Assembly: GCA_963921425.1 (NCBI GenBank)
Contig: OY992835.1
Span: 10,664,001-10,728,000, forward strand
Source: Dryas octopetala
Lineage: Eukaryota; Streptophyta; Magnoliopsida; Rosales; Rosaceae
Direction: 5' to 3'
DNA: 64,000 bases
Shown here: positions 22,121 through 36,699 of the stretch, piece after piece
Numbering within the stretch: the stretch's first letter is position 1
Layout: every line of letters begins with the position of its first letter
Notes under the pieces: model-generated
Seen by the model: the letters and a program-made list of their open reading frames with translations, nothing else
Told to the model about the DNA's origin: nothing
The model's database searches: none
Program-made: the position numbers and the translations under genes

Positions 22121-23386
22121 CAAGGAATGAAATTTCTTTTTTAGGATCCCAAAATTTTATAACATATCCGTTCATTTTTGTTAAAATTTCGGTGAAATTT
22201 CGGCCAAGATTTTGGCGAAATTTCAAACACACTCTAGGCACTTTTTAGTTAAATTTCGCCGAAATTTGACATAGAGATCGGAGGCGGAGACCAGAGGGAA
22301 AGAGAGGAGCCGCTGTTGCAGGAGGGAGAGAGAGGAGCCACCGTCGCTGGAAGGAGAGAAGCAATGGAGAGGAGGAAGAGAGGGAGATCGGGGAGGGAGA
22401 GGGAGAGGGAAAGGAGAGAGAAGAGATCAAGGAGGGAGGAGGGAGTGAGGGACTGTGAAAGAGAGAAGGTGTAGAGGAAATTATGAGAAGGAAGATTGGA
22501 GCAGGAGCTACAGGAGAGGTCACAGGGGAAAAGGAAGAAGGAAAGAAAAAAGAAAAGAAGAGAAAAGAAAAGAAAAAAAAAAGAAAAAAAGAAAAAGAAA
22601 AAGAAAACGTTACATTTGCATTTACATGCTCATTGACCTGAGATCTTTCCAACAAGACTAAAATTAAGATTGGCCCTTTCATAATTTTTATTGTTTTTCA
22701 ATGGCTCGCCGAAATCATTTAAAATCTAAATAACTTACCAAAATTAACTTCAAGGACCAAAAAACGTTCTGTAAAATCTCATGAGCTCGTCTCGATAAAT
22801 CTTATTTTTGTACTACTTCAAATTCATTTATTTCCTTCCAAATTCCTCAGAAAAATTCTAATATCTCCAAATTAACAAGATAATTATCAATAAATCACTA
22901 TTTACTTCAAAATAAATTATAAACCAACTTTCCAGGATCTCACAATCTATTTGGATTGGGTTTGGCTATTGGGTTAAATGGTTTAGAAAATAACAATACT
23001 TGTCATTTTCTTATTTGTTCACATATGTTTTATGGACAATTATATTTAAAATGATTAAATATCCCTTAAAAAGAGGTCATTTTTATGTAATTATTAATTA
23101 GTGAACTATTTTTATTTAACAGTATTTGCCTCCAGCGCACATTATATTCACCTTATATCACATAAAACCTATTACATAATTTGATTTCTTCAATGTTTTT
23201 TATCAATGTAGTACATAATATGTTAAATAAACATATGGTCAAGTTTCATTCAAAATTTATGTATTTTGATAGCAATTTCCGTTGTTTTAATTTTGTCAAA
23301 ATTGAAATTTTAATTGAAATTTCCGCGAAAATTTCCGTCGAAATTTCCATCGAAAATTTCCGTCGAAATCGAAATTTTACTCCTTA
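22121..23386 (-). mobile_element. hAT-like element, copy B, inverted relative to copy A
   Basis: Begins CAAGGAATGAAATTTC and ends ACTCCTTA, followed by GTTATACT (23387-23394), the same 8-mer that precedes it (22113-22120). Its right part is closely similar to the reverse complement of the left part of copy A; for example, both hold GAATGAAACTT.ACCATATGT, AACATATTAT and GCGCTGGAG.CAAATACTG. The GA-rich interior (22270-22600) mirrors the CT-rich interior of copy A. Confidence 0.7.
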
Positions 23387-23394
23387 GTTATACT

Positions 23395-24172
23395 AGTATT
23401 TTCAAAATATTTGGGAATTAATAATATCGCATTCTAGTATTCAAAAATGTTGGAAATGTGAAGATTTTCAAGATATAAATGGTATTTTAGAGTAATGACA
23501 CATAATACAAAACAAACGGTAAGCCAGTTTTTTAAATTTATTATATACATTCCCCAAAATGGTTTTTCAAACTCATGGTGTCTTACTGTCTTGTACTCTT
23601 GTGGGTTTTATTCATACCCACCCATTCTCAAGTTTCAAAATTGTGAAACAAACACTAGCTTAAAGGTTGAAGCATGGTTTTAGAAAATTGATTTTGCATA
23701 TATCTACCACCCATCAAATGTTGGAAATTCATGAAAGGTCAAGCTTCACCTAAACCATTATTATGTACCTGCTACTCTGCTTCTGCACTTACCACTTTAG
23801 TAGTCTTCTCTGTTACCCACTAATTTCCATTTAAAAGGATCTATTCTTCACATTTCTAGTACCCATCATCGATTTTCCAAGCCACAATTGTACACCTTAC
23901 AATTTTCCAAATCAGGAGTTAAACCACAATTGTACACCTTACAGGTTGACACTATCCTCGCAACACTTTATAGAAGTCTCATTAAATGACTACCTCTTTA
24001 TAGCAATCTCAATAAATGGCTACTGCCTCTTTATTTTCCAAATTATATGGAACTCTAAAGGGTATTAAGGCCATATATGTCATTTAGAAATTATTAGAAG
24101 TTACTTATTTTTATCATTTTTTGGACCTTTTGGTGATATCCAATTGCTCATATTTAAAGAATATCACAAACC
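23395..24172. other. Upstream region of the second TBL gene
   Basis: Holds a direct repeat of CCACAATTGTACACCTTACA (from about 23882 and 23922) and a near-repeat of CTACCTCTTTATAGCAATCT. A TATTTAAAG near 24151 could be a TATA element but lies only about 50 bases from the start codon. A tiny ATG-stop frame (MNLSSA) sits at 24173-24193, just before the main ATG. Confidence 0.4.
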
Positions 24173-24200
24173 ATGAATCTCTCTTCAGCTTAATCCAGCC

Positions 24201-25990
24201 ATGGACACCAACTCCCCCATTAGTGAAGGATGGAGGCTCTGCACATTTACAAGCTTTATAGGCTGCATCATTCTTATATTCTTTCTCAACCACAGCCATG
24301 ACAGTGTAAACCTGTCATCAACGCTTGGGAACATAGCCATAACACCAACAACAGCATCAGCCAATGACTCAGATTCTAAAGTGCAGTTCTTGCAACTAGA
24401 AAACATCAGTGAACATAAAAAACAGATAAATGAAGAAGACAAGTGCAATATATTTGACGGAAAATGGGTCTACGATCCGAAGGGAAGTCCTCTCTATGAT
24501 GAGGCACAATGTCCATTTCTTAGTGACCAAGTTAGCTGTCAAAGGAATGGAAGGACAGATTCCATGTATGAGAAATGGAGTTGGGAAGCCAAGGGGTGTA
24601 AGATTCCAAGGTAAGCAAAAAACTGATTACTTTTAATCCAAGTATGTGTCAAATTGTTACATATTGCTTTGTTGCAGCCAATATAGACAAAGTTTCTATG
24701 GTTGTAAGGTTGAACAGAACAGATATGTTAGACAGACTTAAAGGAAAGAGAGTGGTCATAGTTGGGGACTCACTCAATAGAAACCAGTGGGAGTCGTTAG
24801 CTTGTCTTCTTTACTCAGCTCTGCATCCCTCTCAAGCCCGAGTTGATGTTCGAAGTGGCACCTACAAGGTCTTCATATCAAAGGTTGGTTTAGTTTCATT
24901 TATATCACAGTTTTTTTAAGATCTTCTCCTACTGAACCTTTATAACTGTGAGAGTCTTGGTTCTCTTACTGCAGAAGTATAACTGCTCTGTTGAGTTCTA
25001 CTGGAGCCCATTTCTAATGCAACTAGAAATTGACCAAGAAAGTGGTGGTAGAATTCTTAGGCTTGACAGACTCTCTACCTCAGCAAAGAAGTGGGTAGGG
25101 GCTGACATTATGGTATTCAACACTGGCCATTGGTGGGTGCACCGTGGGAAGATCAAGGCGTAAGTCTTTTCTCTTTCTTAGTTAGGGTTTCTTCTAGGCC
25201 TTGGAAAACTAACGCTCTCTAAACATTTTGAAAACTAACCTGTTTCTGGACTTGGAAGCACCAAGATATAGTCAGTATGCGAGTCAAAATGTGATTCGAG
25301 ATCTCGTATCCACATCTCAACCCGCATCTAGACTTGATCTTGACATAGTTCAAAACATGTTAGCTTTCCAAATTTTACCAAAAAACCAAGGGTGTTTTCT
25401 AATGAGCCCATGTAAATGTGAACCCTACTTTCTTTTGGTGTGTCATGTGTGAACTATTATAGAGTTTGTCTAATGGAAGTCAGATTTGCAGGTGGGACTT
25501 GTTTCAATATGAGGGGAAAACGATGGAGAATCTGGAGATTGAATCAGCATTGGAGATGGCTATGAATACTTGGGCACGTTGGATTGATCGAAATGTGGAT
25601 GTGACCAAAACCAGAGTCTTCTTCCGGAGCATTTCACCAGACCACAAGGGAAAGCAGTGGTGCTACAACAAAACGCAACCCAACATGGATGATTCCTATG
25701 AACCAACATTTCCCAAGAAAATTATCAAAGTCGTTGAGAGAACAATACAGAACATGAAGAAGCCGGTGACATACCTGAACATTACAAAGTTGTCTCAGTA
25801 TCGAAGAGACGCGCATCCAACGGTTTACGTGACAAAGCAGTGGAAGTTGTTGTTAGCTACGCAACAAAGACAGCCAGAGGCTAATGCTGACTGCAGCCAC
25901 TGGTGCTTGCCTGGCCTGCCAGATACCTGGAACAGGCTGCTGTATGCAACTTTGGTCTTGGACACTTCTCCAGTCATTCTTAGTTCTTAA
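24201..25990 (+). CDS. Trichome birefringence-like protein (TBL family, second clade)
   Basis: Four exons: 24201-24610, 24709-24883, 24975-25159 and 25492-25990, all GT-AG and in phase, giving 422 residues. A single hydrophobic anchor (about 17-30, [12 protein letters not shown]) follows a short cytoplasmic tail, then a Ser/Thr/Asn-rich stem. The PMR5N domain [20 protein letters not shown] leads to GDS at 156-158 ([19 protein letters not shown]). The middle part has [13 protein letters not shown] and [12 protein letters not shown]. The DxxH motif is at 390-393 ([15 protein letters not shown]). Expected role: Golgi polysaccharide O-acetyltransferase. The acceptor of exon 2 (TTGTAAG) is weaker than a TTGCAG 30 bases upstream, but only the former keeps the conserved frame. 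It differs strongly from the TBL at 3461-7009, so it is not a recent tandem copy. Exact TBL number uncertain. Confidence 0.9.
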
Positions 25991-26579
25991 GATCTGGTTG
26001 TTTGATCTGTCTTGAGTGTCAATATACTTTGTTCTTCAATAGGTTGCCTGAAACTTCAGACCAAGTTTTGACTAGGAGTCTAGGATCAAGTACTATATCA
26101 TGCAACTTTTGGCTTCTGCTTTGATGCAATAGCCCTGTATGTTCTTTAGCCACTTTATCATTCTTTATAAAGGAAGATATTCTAAAAAATGATTACCTTC
26201 AGGGTTAGGACCTTATACCTATGATGTGTTTGATAAACTTCAAGAAAAGAACAGGGCAGTCCAAATGCAACCAGAGCACAAAAAATAGCATAGCAACATA
26301 AACACTGGTTTTTACCATATAACTAAATAGTACCCAACTTATTAATAATGCTGGGTACAAGTACAAGTAGGTCTCATATGGGCTGATCATATTTGTAATA
26401 TAAAAAACATTTTCAAGTACTTTATATCAGGAAGGCTAAATAACTTTTAACATACTCAACAATAGAGCAGGAGAGCTTTGGGCATTTTACCCACTTCGTT
26501 ATAATTTTTTTCCCAAACTAGAAATTTTGGACAGCACCTTGGTGGAACAATTATTTACACAAGCTTTTTATGAGGGCAC
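25991..26579. other. Convergent intergenic space
   Basis: Lies between the 3' ends of the plus-strand TBL and the minus-strand ATI3 gene; presumably both 3'UTRs. No other structure. Confidence 0.4.
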
Positions 26580-28839
<2,260 letters not shown>

Positions 28840-28874
28840 AAATTAATCTTCACAGAATAGGTGTATCGCTTCTT

Positions 28875-28922
28875 CTATTTTGTAGTTTCGATAATCAGTT
28901 CCAACATCAAAATGGTACTCAT
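28875..28922 (-). other. Upstream ORF (15 codons) in the ATI3 5'UTR
   Basis: In the spliced leader the acceptor TTGCAG at 28923-28928 is followed immediately by ATG at 28922. This opens MSTILMLELIIETTK and stops at 28875, 36 bases before the main ATG at 28839. It exists only if the inferred 5'UTR intron is spliced here. Confidence 0.5.
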
Positions 28923-31238
28923 CTGCAAGATATTATATGAAATTTAGAAGAAGCTAAAAAAAAAAAAAAAATCCATAAGATGTTGTTGGGTACATTTGTA
29001 AGATTCTAGTTATGGGAAAATGTAATTAGTATTGAAAAAGAAATATTATACCAAAATGATGCATGATTTTTCTGGTGCTATTGCGTTTATTCTTTCTACT
29101 GATAAGTTTTTACTATATAATTATTTTGTGCTATTTATGTAAGTTTTATTTAAATGCTTCAATTACTTAAAGAAAGAAGAAAAAAAGCCATTTTCAATGT
29201 CTTTAACAAAAGTATAGAGATATTTGTAATAGATGTTACCCAAAAATTTGAGCAGTGAAATCCATTTGTCAGTGGACAAAATGCTATTACTTAATTTGCC
29301 AAAAGAGGTGCCCAGCAAACGAAAAAGCCAAAACATGGTCTAATTCAAAAGAAGCAAATAAATCACAATACATATTCACTTGGAACACACTTCTAGTTTA
29401 AATTTGGTAGTCATGCTCTGACAACACATAAACCAATTTAATAAATATCTCCCATAGAATGGTCAGGCAATGTTTGCCCTTTAAGTTCATGCTCTGTAAA
29501 TAGCAAAGAGATTCTACTTCAAAAAGCACACTTTCTTGTGATTTACATGGCATAATAATGCAAGAAACAAACAAATCCTAAATTTTGAAATATAAATAAA
29601 ATAAATTCACACATCACACTTCAACACGGAAAGTGAAAAGTGAAAAGGTTCAGCACTTAATTAATTAAGTGCAATTGATAACATATTCAATTTACCATTA
29701 AATTTTTCAATGACTTTGATAACACAAAAGTTAGTATTGAACATAAAAAAGTCACCAAAAGTATTAAGTGATCTGTACCCTGCTGAATACTAAATGTTGA
29801 ATATCAGAATATGTAAATTTTATTATCATTGCCTTCATCATCTAAATAAATTAAACCGATGTCACCTATACATTACTATGATCATTGCCACCAATGACAT
29901 AGATGTTGTAACAACTGTTAACACCATCACTTCTACAGCATATCTATGCCACCATCACTGTTGGCACCACCATCACCACTGCCACAACTGCGACAATCAC
30001 CTAAGCCCTCCTTACTACAATTGTAGCAACAAACACCACTAAAATCAACATCAACATCACCACCACCACTTCCAACTCTTGCTCAACATAGGAATAGCCA
30101 AATCCAGATTTTCACTACCACCATCATCGGCACAACCACCATATCATCTACCCCTCTACTTCACAATAGCTAAAACATCAGTTTCTCATCTAAATATCTT
30201 ACTAGAATTATTCTAATTACTAACCAAAATTATTTCTTGAATCTCAGTTCTAAATTATTAGTGCTTAAAACTTCAGCACTAACTATTCAACAGTGCTTAT
30301 GTTTCAATTGTATCACCCTATCAAACAACTGAAACAAGGACTATTATCAGTTATCATGTCATAAGGTTTGATAGATGGGTATACCACATGGCTGTCTTAA
30401 TTATTAGAAGTTTTTTCTAACTTTTTATTTTTTGTGTTTTCTTAGAAGTCTGAACATTATTGACTGGTTAATTTCTCAAATCCAAAAAAAAATTCAACAT
30501 GGTAGGCTTGCAAATATATGGATAGATTATACAGACAATGAATATGTGTCGCAGTGGGAAATCCAATGATAATATATGACTAGAAGTCTCAGCATCCTAT
30601 AATTACTTTTTAAACAAAAGAAGAGGCCCCAGTATTCAAGAGACTGTACAAATAAATAAATCATATACTCAGGAAGCAATAGCATAAACGACCCTTAACT
30701 TGAGGGGGGAAAATGCAAAACAAAGAAAAACAGAACAGGTTTTTCCCAAAACTTCCAGGCTCAAAACCAAAACAATCCATCTACAATTAATTGAACCCAG
30801 CTAGAGTAAACCCTTTAATTAATTTACTATGTGCCTCTCATAATGCAGAAATTCACCCAAAACTCAAAAGGCATAAAACATAGAACCATAATTAATAAAA
30901 ATAGCTAATTTATATGATTTTCCAGATATTTTGGTACAAGTGGAATTACCAAGATGAGAAGGGTGACAAAATTAGTGTTTCAGAAAAACAAAAACAGCTT
31001 CACATCACAGCCCCAGCATCATACAAAAACTTTATACCAACCCTAAGTTACAACAAAAACATTCCATATCTGTAACATGATAATTAGGAAAAAAAAAAAG
31101 AGAAAGAAAAAACAGCACAAATGATCAGGAACGAAACTCTTCAGCAATCATTGCGGAAATTGGTAAAGACTAAAGAGGTATGATCGTACAGCAAGAGGGT
31201 TGATGATCAAGTATGAAAATTGAAGCTTGAGGACTTAC

Positions 31239-31440
31239 TTGTTGTGAAAGATGGTGCAAACCCAGAAGCCAAAAAGCTGAGAAGTCAGAGGTTAAGCATA
31301 AAACCCAATTTGGTTTTGGTTGGCTTTGCTTGTAAAGGTCTTAGAAACAATATAGGGCTACTGAGACCCAGAGACGGACCACAGAAGAAATATGAAAGAG
31401 AGAGGTACAAGAAACGTAAACACACAGAGTCACTTGGCTT
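31239..31440 (-). other. Probable 5'UTR exon 1 of the ATI3 gene
   Basis: Pyrimidine-rich, leader-like sequence on the minus strand (TACCTCTCTCTTTCATATTT and similar) ending at a strong donor CAACAA/GTAAGTCC at 31239/31238. Joined to the acceptor at 28923 it defines a 2,316-base leader intron. That intron holds only AT-rich sequence and a CAN-triplet-rich stretch (about 29880-30180). The 5' end is approximate. Confidence 0.5.
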
Positions 31441-31775
31441 CTTACGGCCTTTATGTTATTACACGTGTTTTTAAAAAACTTTTGGTCGAAAAAAAGAAAA
31501 AGGAAAATAATAAGTTATACTTATACCGAATATCTTACTAATTTCAATTTGTTTAGGAAATAAAGTTAAGGATCATGGCATTAAAAAACGTGGGTCAACT
31601 AGATATTACTTATTAGAGGGTTAGATACTAATTCGGCACAAAAGAAAGTTGAAGTAAAGCATGAACAGTGTTGTAGGTTTGTCTATTTTTGTCATCACGG
31701 GACAAGTTATATAATAATAAAAATATATATAAAAATAAATAACTGTATATGATCGTCTTATAAATTTTTTATCAT
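31441..31775. other. Probable ATI3 promoter region
   Basis: AT-rich with ACACGTG (31461-31467) close to the presumed leader. No further structure. Confidence 0.35.
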
Positions 31776-31785
31776 TATAAACATC

Positions 31786-32186
31786 GAAGAATGCTCTAAA
31801 ACTAATTGGTTAGTAAGTTAATACGAAGTTAACCATATTTTTGGGATCATCACATAACTAATTTCATAATTCGAACCGTCAATTATTTAGGTCATACTTC
31901 AAAGATCATCATTGCAAAAAATAAACTAAATCAGAAATCATTTAGTCATCTAATTGAGATCAAATAAATAGACGATGAGTGTTTTCAATAAAAGCATATA
32001 AATAGTTGTTGTTATAATCAAATAACTAAATGACTTCCGATTTTGGAGATTTTTTATAGGGATAATCTTTGAAGTAGGACCTAAAAAATAGACGGTTCAG
32101 ATTTTGAGATTACATTGTGCGGTGGGCCGAACAAGGTAGTTAGCTTTGTATTAACTTACTAACTAGTTAGTTTTAGAGTATTTTTG
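31786..32186. mobile_element. Mutator-like MITE, copy 2
   Basis: 401 bases. Left terminus GAAGAATGCTCTAAAACTAA and inverted right terminus CAAAAATACTCTAAAACTAA, matching imperfectly for about 48 bases (continuing GTTAGTAAGTTAATAC). Perfect 10-bp flanking duplication TATAAACATC at 31776-31785 and 32187-32196. Non-coding; same family as 1515-1922. Confidence 0.8.
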
Positions 32187-32196
32187 TATAAACATC

Positions 32197-33100
32197 TTTT
32201 GTTAGTTATTGTTTAAATAGTTATACATATTATTATTCAAAAGACTTTTATTTAATTAAAAACATAGAACTTGTGAGTCTATTTTCTCCCAAAAAAAACT
32301 TGAGAGTCTATTTCAGTTCTTTATTTTATAAATTATAACCACTAGATGGATCATACACGTTACAACGGTAATTATCATCTCATAATTAAATGAGGTTACT
32401 TGCCTGAAATTGAGGAAGGATGACAATCAGCTAAAAACTCTACTTAAAATAAGGTACAGGAATAGTTTTGGAATTGTAGATTTCATTCAAAAATGATAAC
32501 ATGGCTTATATTTTCTGACGAGGAAGAGAGTCAAAGGACCTCATTTTGAAGTTTGAACGTGAGAAGAACTGGGGCCTAAATTGTTCCTAAAATAAATATA
32601 GACAATGAAAAATCCTTCTAGCATAAGCTTTAACAATTATAGTGACCAATTTCCCCTTTGCTGTCTTGACCTTCATTTAGTGCACTGATATATGTACTTT
32701 GGTCCTAAATCCTAATAATTTTCTTCGTTTATGAATTATGAGAGCCTCAAATATCACAGCACTTTCACATTGTCCACAAATTGCTGCATAGCTTGGAACA
32801 GATGAAGTAACAATGTGATCGATCAAATCATTGTGATTTGATTAGTAATAAGGCCAAGTATGAAGGTCAAATATTAAAGGGGAAAAAAACTACAAATAAG
32901 ATAAGCATCACAGTAATTGGGACCAGTTTGTTTAATAAGTAACTTCACATTAGTTAGTTTGTAACAAGATATACAACAGATCAATTAAAATTTTGTCGTA
33001 AAATAAAATCTAAACCATCAAAACCCCAATCCATCCAAAACCAAAGACATTCAGGCATTTGAGTATAAGCATGTTTCATTTCATAGTTTATAACTTTATA
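32197..33100. other. 3' flank of the NECAP gene and spacer
   Basis: AT-rich. No frame or repeat that I can support. Confidence 0.4.
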
Positions 33101-36100
33101 TTAAACAGCTGCCTGAAAATCCCCAAAGTCGTCATCTGGTATATCTTGAGTGCTTTGGTCTTCAGAAGAATTTGTTTCTTTCAATTCTTTCGAATCTTCT
33201 TTCATTGATTCTGGGGCCTCATGTTTAGAAGTTCCCTCAAGATTGAGATTTGGTGGCAAGTTTGAGGAAGACTTCTCAACAATAGTAGGTGAAAGTGGTG
33301 CTGGGGGAGGTGGTGGTGGTTTGATACAAATCAAGGGCTCTTTTTGGTTAACCTTGTTCTCTGGTGAGGAATTGTTCAGCTCAGAAAGCTTGGGCTTCAC
33401 AATTTGAGCACTTTTCTGTTGACACCAAACAGAGAGAAAGTTCAATCAGAGTACTCCAGGAAGTACCATGAATCAGAGGACACAGATGACAAGAAAATGC
33501 AGATGCACTTACGCTCTTTAATTGTAGTACAAGAGTCTCCCCCTCTTTTAAACTGTAATCAACTGAGGAAGTTTGCTGAAATTTCTGTTCCATCTCTTCT
33601 GCAGTTTTCTTTTTGTTCAGATATCTTCAAAACAATTTAGAAAGACACATGAGCTTGACTGATGGATTTTCATCTTCTAAGTATATATGCAATGCAAAAG
33701 AAAATAACAAACTTCCAAAATGATGTAGAAAAAATGAACATGCAAAAATTGTAAGAAGGGCGCATATAGGACGCACTTCATGTGATCATGCAAGGCTGCT
33801 TGGAAATCATAAGCTTCTGTTCTTTCTCGAAATCCTATGCCAATGAAAGCATGCCGAAGCCGACCATCTACATAAATTTCAGAGTAATGAGGATCATGCA
33901 TGAACAAATAACTGGAAATATAAATGACAGTGAAAAGCAAAAATTGCTTCCCTGATCTGGCAAAACATTTTGTGAAAGCAGGATACTTATAGGCCTCAAG
34001 AGGTAAAATAAAAATAAAAATGAGAAAAAGAATAAATAAATGTGGCATCACAATTCTATTAAAAAGAGTCGCACTATTGGTCTATGATTTGTGGCATATC
34101 ATCACAAGGTGGTAACGCTATTAAACTTCTAGCTACAAATATGCTCCCGTGTCTAACATAATTATGTAAAATCCCACATATGCTGCACAACTGAAGAAAA
34201 TGTCTCCTTCCCTTTTTGTAAAACATTGAGCTGCAATGTAAATGGTCCTTCCAGTGAAATCAATTTAGATTTGCACAGGCCTCTTTCATTGTGCATCAGA
34301 TATGCATCTAAACCAACTACATCATAGAAGTATAGCCCGACCTTGAATAGGCATTCCAGTTCCTATCTTTGAGAAACCACTTACGAAAGCAGGGAAGTTG
34401 TATATGACAATGTTATTAACATAATAGCCTAAACCTACAAATGCATATTCTTGTAACATAATTTTTTGTCATCCGTGTTTCAAGGTAGATTGTTCCCATC
34501 TACGATATTCTATCCTACCTTTGTCCCGACCAATATGCACAAACGGAAGGCTTGTACATATTAGCCCTCTCTCACTAATAGAAATCTATTTGTAAGTTTT
34601 AAAGTCATGTCCACATACCGGACAAAAAAAAAAGTCATGTACACATGGTTCTCATGCCTAGTACGGATATACATATATTGATGCACACAAGTTTTTCTCC
34701 AGTGTTGTATTGCAACAACCCTTGAGTGGTTTATCTTGACTTAAAAAATTTCTTCTCCCAATATCTTCTAAAGATCCAAAAGGCTAACAGGATTCATTAA
34801 AAAAGAGATCTTAAAACAAGAGGCAGGTATAGCAGCTCACCAATGTTCTCCTCTACGCGAAGAACAAAATATCTGCAGAACAAAAAGGCAATTTTTTTTG
34901 ACACCCTTTAGATACTAATCAGAATGCTAAAACTAAACTTAAATAACTTTCTGAGGCTCAATAAACTCAATCTAAGGAAATCGTCATGTGAGCAATGTTA
35001 TGCATGATGTTTTAACATTTAAGAATCCAATAAAGATGGGCTCCAGTTCAGTGAGAAATAGGACAAACCTGCTGCTATCAATTACAGGTTCCACAGGATG
35101 AGGCTCCCCATTTCTCAAAAATGCCCGAGCATATAGTTCACCTATTAAGGATATATCATATTATGGAAGAAGAAAAAAAAAATGTTTGATACTACAAAAG
35201 GAAAACGTACAACAAAATTTTTATCTTATAATAGGTGAACTAAAAATATTCTCACCAGTGTTCTTATCTTCAAGTCTGATAATGCACTCTTCTCCTTTAC
35301 TGATGACTTTCAATATCCCATCCCATACCCATTTGTTTACATCCCATTCATCGGCCCTGAAATAAATTTCAGAGATGTGATAATTGATAACATTGCACCA
35401 AATTAATCATAAATAAAATGTTTGATGCATATCACTTCTTCTATTTCGATGAGTTGAGCAAAACCTGTATGACGCTGCACTTTTCCTCGGTGGTATCTGC
35501 ATAAACAATATAAAAACTTTATCTTTATATCGAATGACAAATAACTTCAAGAGCCATAAACAAGAGCAACCATACATTTCTCTCATGTGAATTCCAATTG
35601 CACCAAAACCATTAGTGGTTTCTTATAATTACTTGTAATTTAAAACCCATGACTTTGCATACCTTGATAGATCTAAAACAAGCACTACTAAGTTACCAAC
35701 TGAAAAGGGTCTTACTATCAATACTTGAATTAGCAAAAGATGAGCAAAATATGTCAATCTATTCCACCATTAACGTAAGTTTACAGGCCAACAAAATTCA
35801 TTAAACGATAATAAAAACTTAAACTAACCAAAAATGAGCAAAAAATGTCAATCTATTCCGCCATTAACCTCAATTTACACTCTAACAAAATTCAATTTAC
35901 TATTACATGCATTGATAATCGTGGAGAAATCTAATTGAATTATGCATTCCCAAAATACCCATTAACAAAATCACTAAAAAATTCAAGAAAACACACGGAT
36001 TCGGACACAGCATGTAAATGATGAATATGAAAATGGACTATACCAAGTAGACATAACATTCAGAGACTTGAAAAAGAACAAGCTCCAGTGCTTCAGCTTC

Positions 36101-36148
36101 GCTCTCTTCTTGATCATTTGGTACCCTCTGTTCCTTCTCCATGTACAT
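33101..36148 (-). CDS. NECAP-like adaptin-ear-binding coat-associated protein
   Basis: Eight exons on the minus strand: 36044-36148, 35465-35496, 35256-35356, 35069-35141, 34841-34872, 33777-33867, 33513-33624 and 33101-33415. All junctions are GT-AG; total 286 residues. The start MYMEKEQRVPND has a second ATG two codons on. The NECAP PH-like domain (DUF1681) spans about 20-150: VLFQVSECYVYLIPPRKSAA, WDGILKVISKGEECIIRLED, GELYARAF, RYFVLRVEE, RHAFIGIGFRERTEAYDFQA. The tail is Pro-rich (KPPPPPPAPLSP) and acidic, ending DDDFGDFQAAV; an FGDF-type element is typical of plant members. NECAPs bind AP-2 and help clathrin-coated vesicle formation at the plasma membrane. Two exons are only 32 bases long, which gene finders may miss. 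Confidence 0.9.
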
Positions 36149-36699
36149 GTAGAAAGAGAGAAAGACCCAGATTGGGATCGGAAACAGCAATGAAATGTGA
36201 ATCTGAAAATGGGTTTCTTAGGGTTGGGACTTGATGGGAATTTGGTAAATTGATTTGCTTCTTTTGGTATTAAAGATTGATAGCGAGGAGGTTTCTAGCC
36301 TCTCTCAGACTCAGCTCCCTTTCTCTGTACAGAGACGATCACAGAGCTCTATATCAGAGTCCTCGTCAGTAAATAGAATAACTATCAGGAACCGTTGTAT
36401 TAGATTACTTGATTGGACGGTTGTGATCAGAAAGAAGGTCAAACAAATTAACGGTGTAGATGGAGCCAACGTAATTGATTTGGTAGAGACTAGAGACTAG
36501 AAAGAGGTTGCTTGAACGTGTAGGAAGTGTCATTCTATTGCTGGGAATATCCACTGGATACGCAGCCACAAGGCTTGGGTAAACTAATTTCTTCCCCTTC
36601 GAAAATAAAACAGGGGGAGGGAGAGAAGCATGGGATGATTTGTGTACAAATTTGGGTCGAATTTTGATAGAGATTAATATCAATTTAGTCCCCAAACTA
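36149..36699. other. NECAP 5' leader and promoter region
   Basis: The first 100-150 bases are probably the leader. Beyond that, no TATA box or coding frame stands out. Confidence 0.4.

Noticed and set aside
22245-22682. Minus-strand frame of 145 codons
   Set aside because: Same low-complexity CT-rich strand, in copy B of the inverted pair.
24670-24680. TTGCAG acceptor for exon 2 of the second TBL
   Set aside because: Strong as a site, but it would put the conserved GDS region out of frame; the TTGTAAG acceptor at 24708 keeps it.
29794-30042. His/Cys-rich frame resembling a metal-binding peptide
   Set aside because: Comes from a degenerate CAN-triplet repeat in the ATI3 leader intron.
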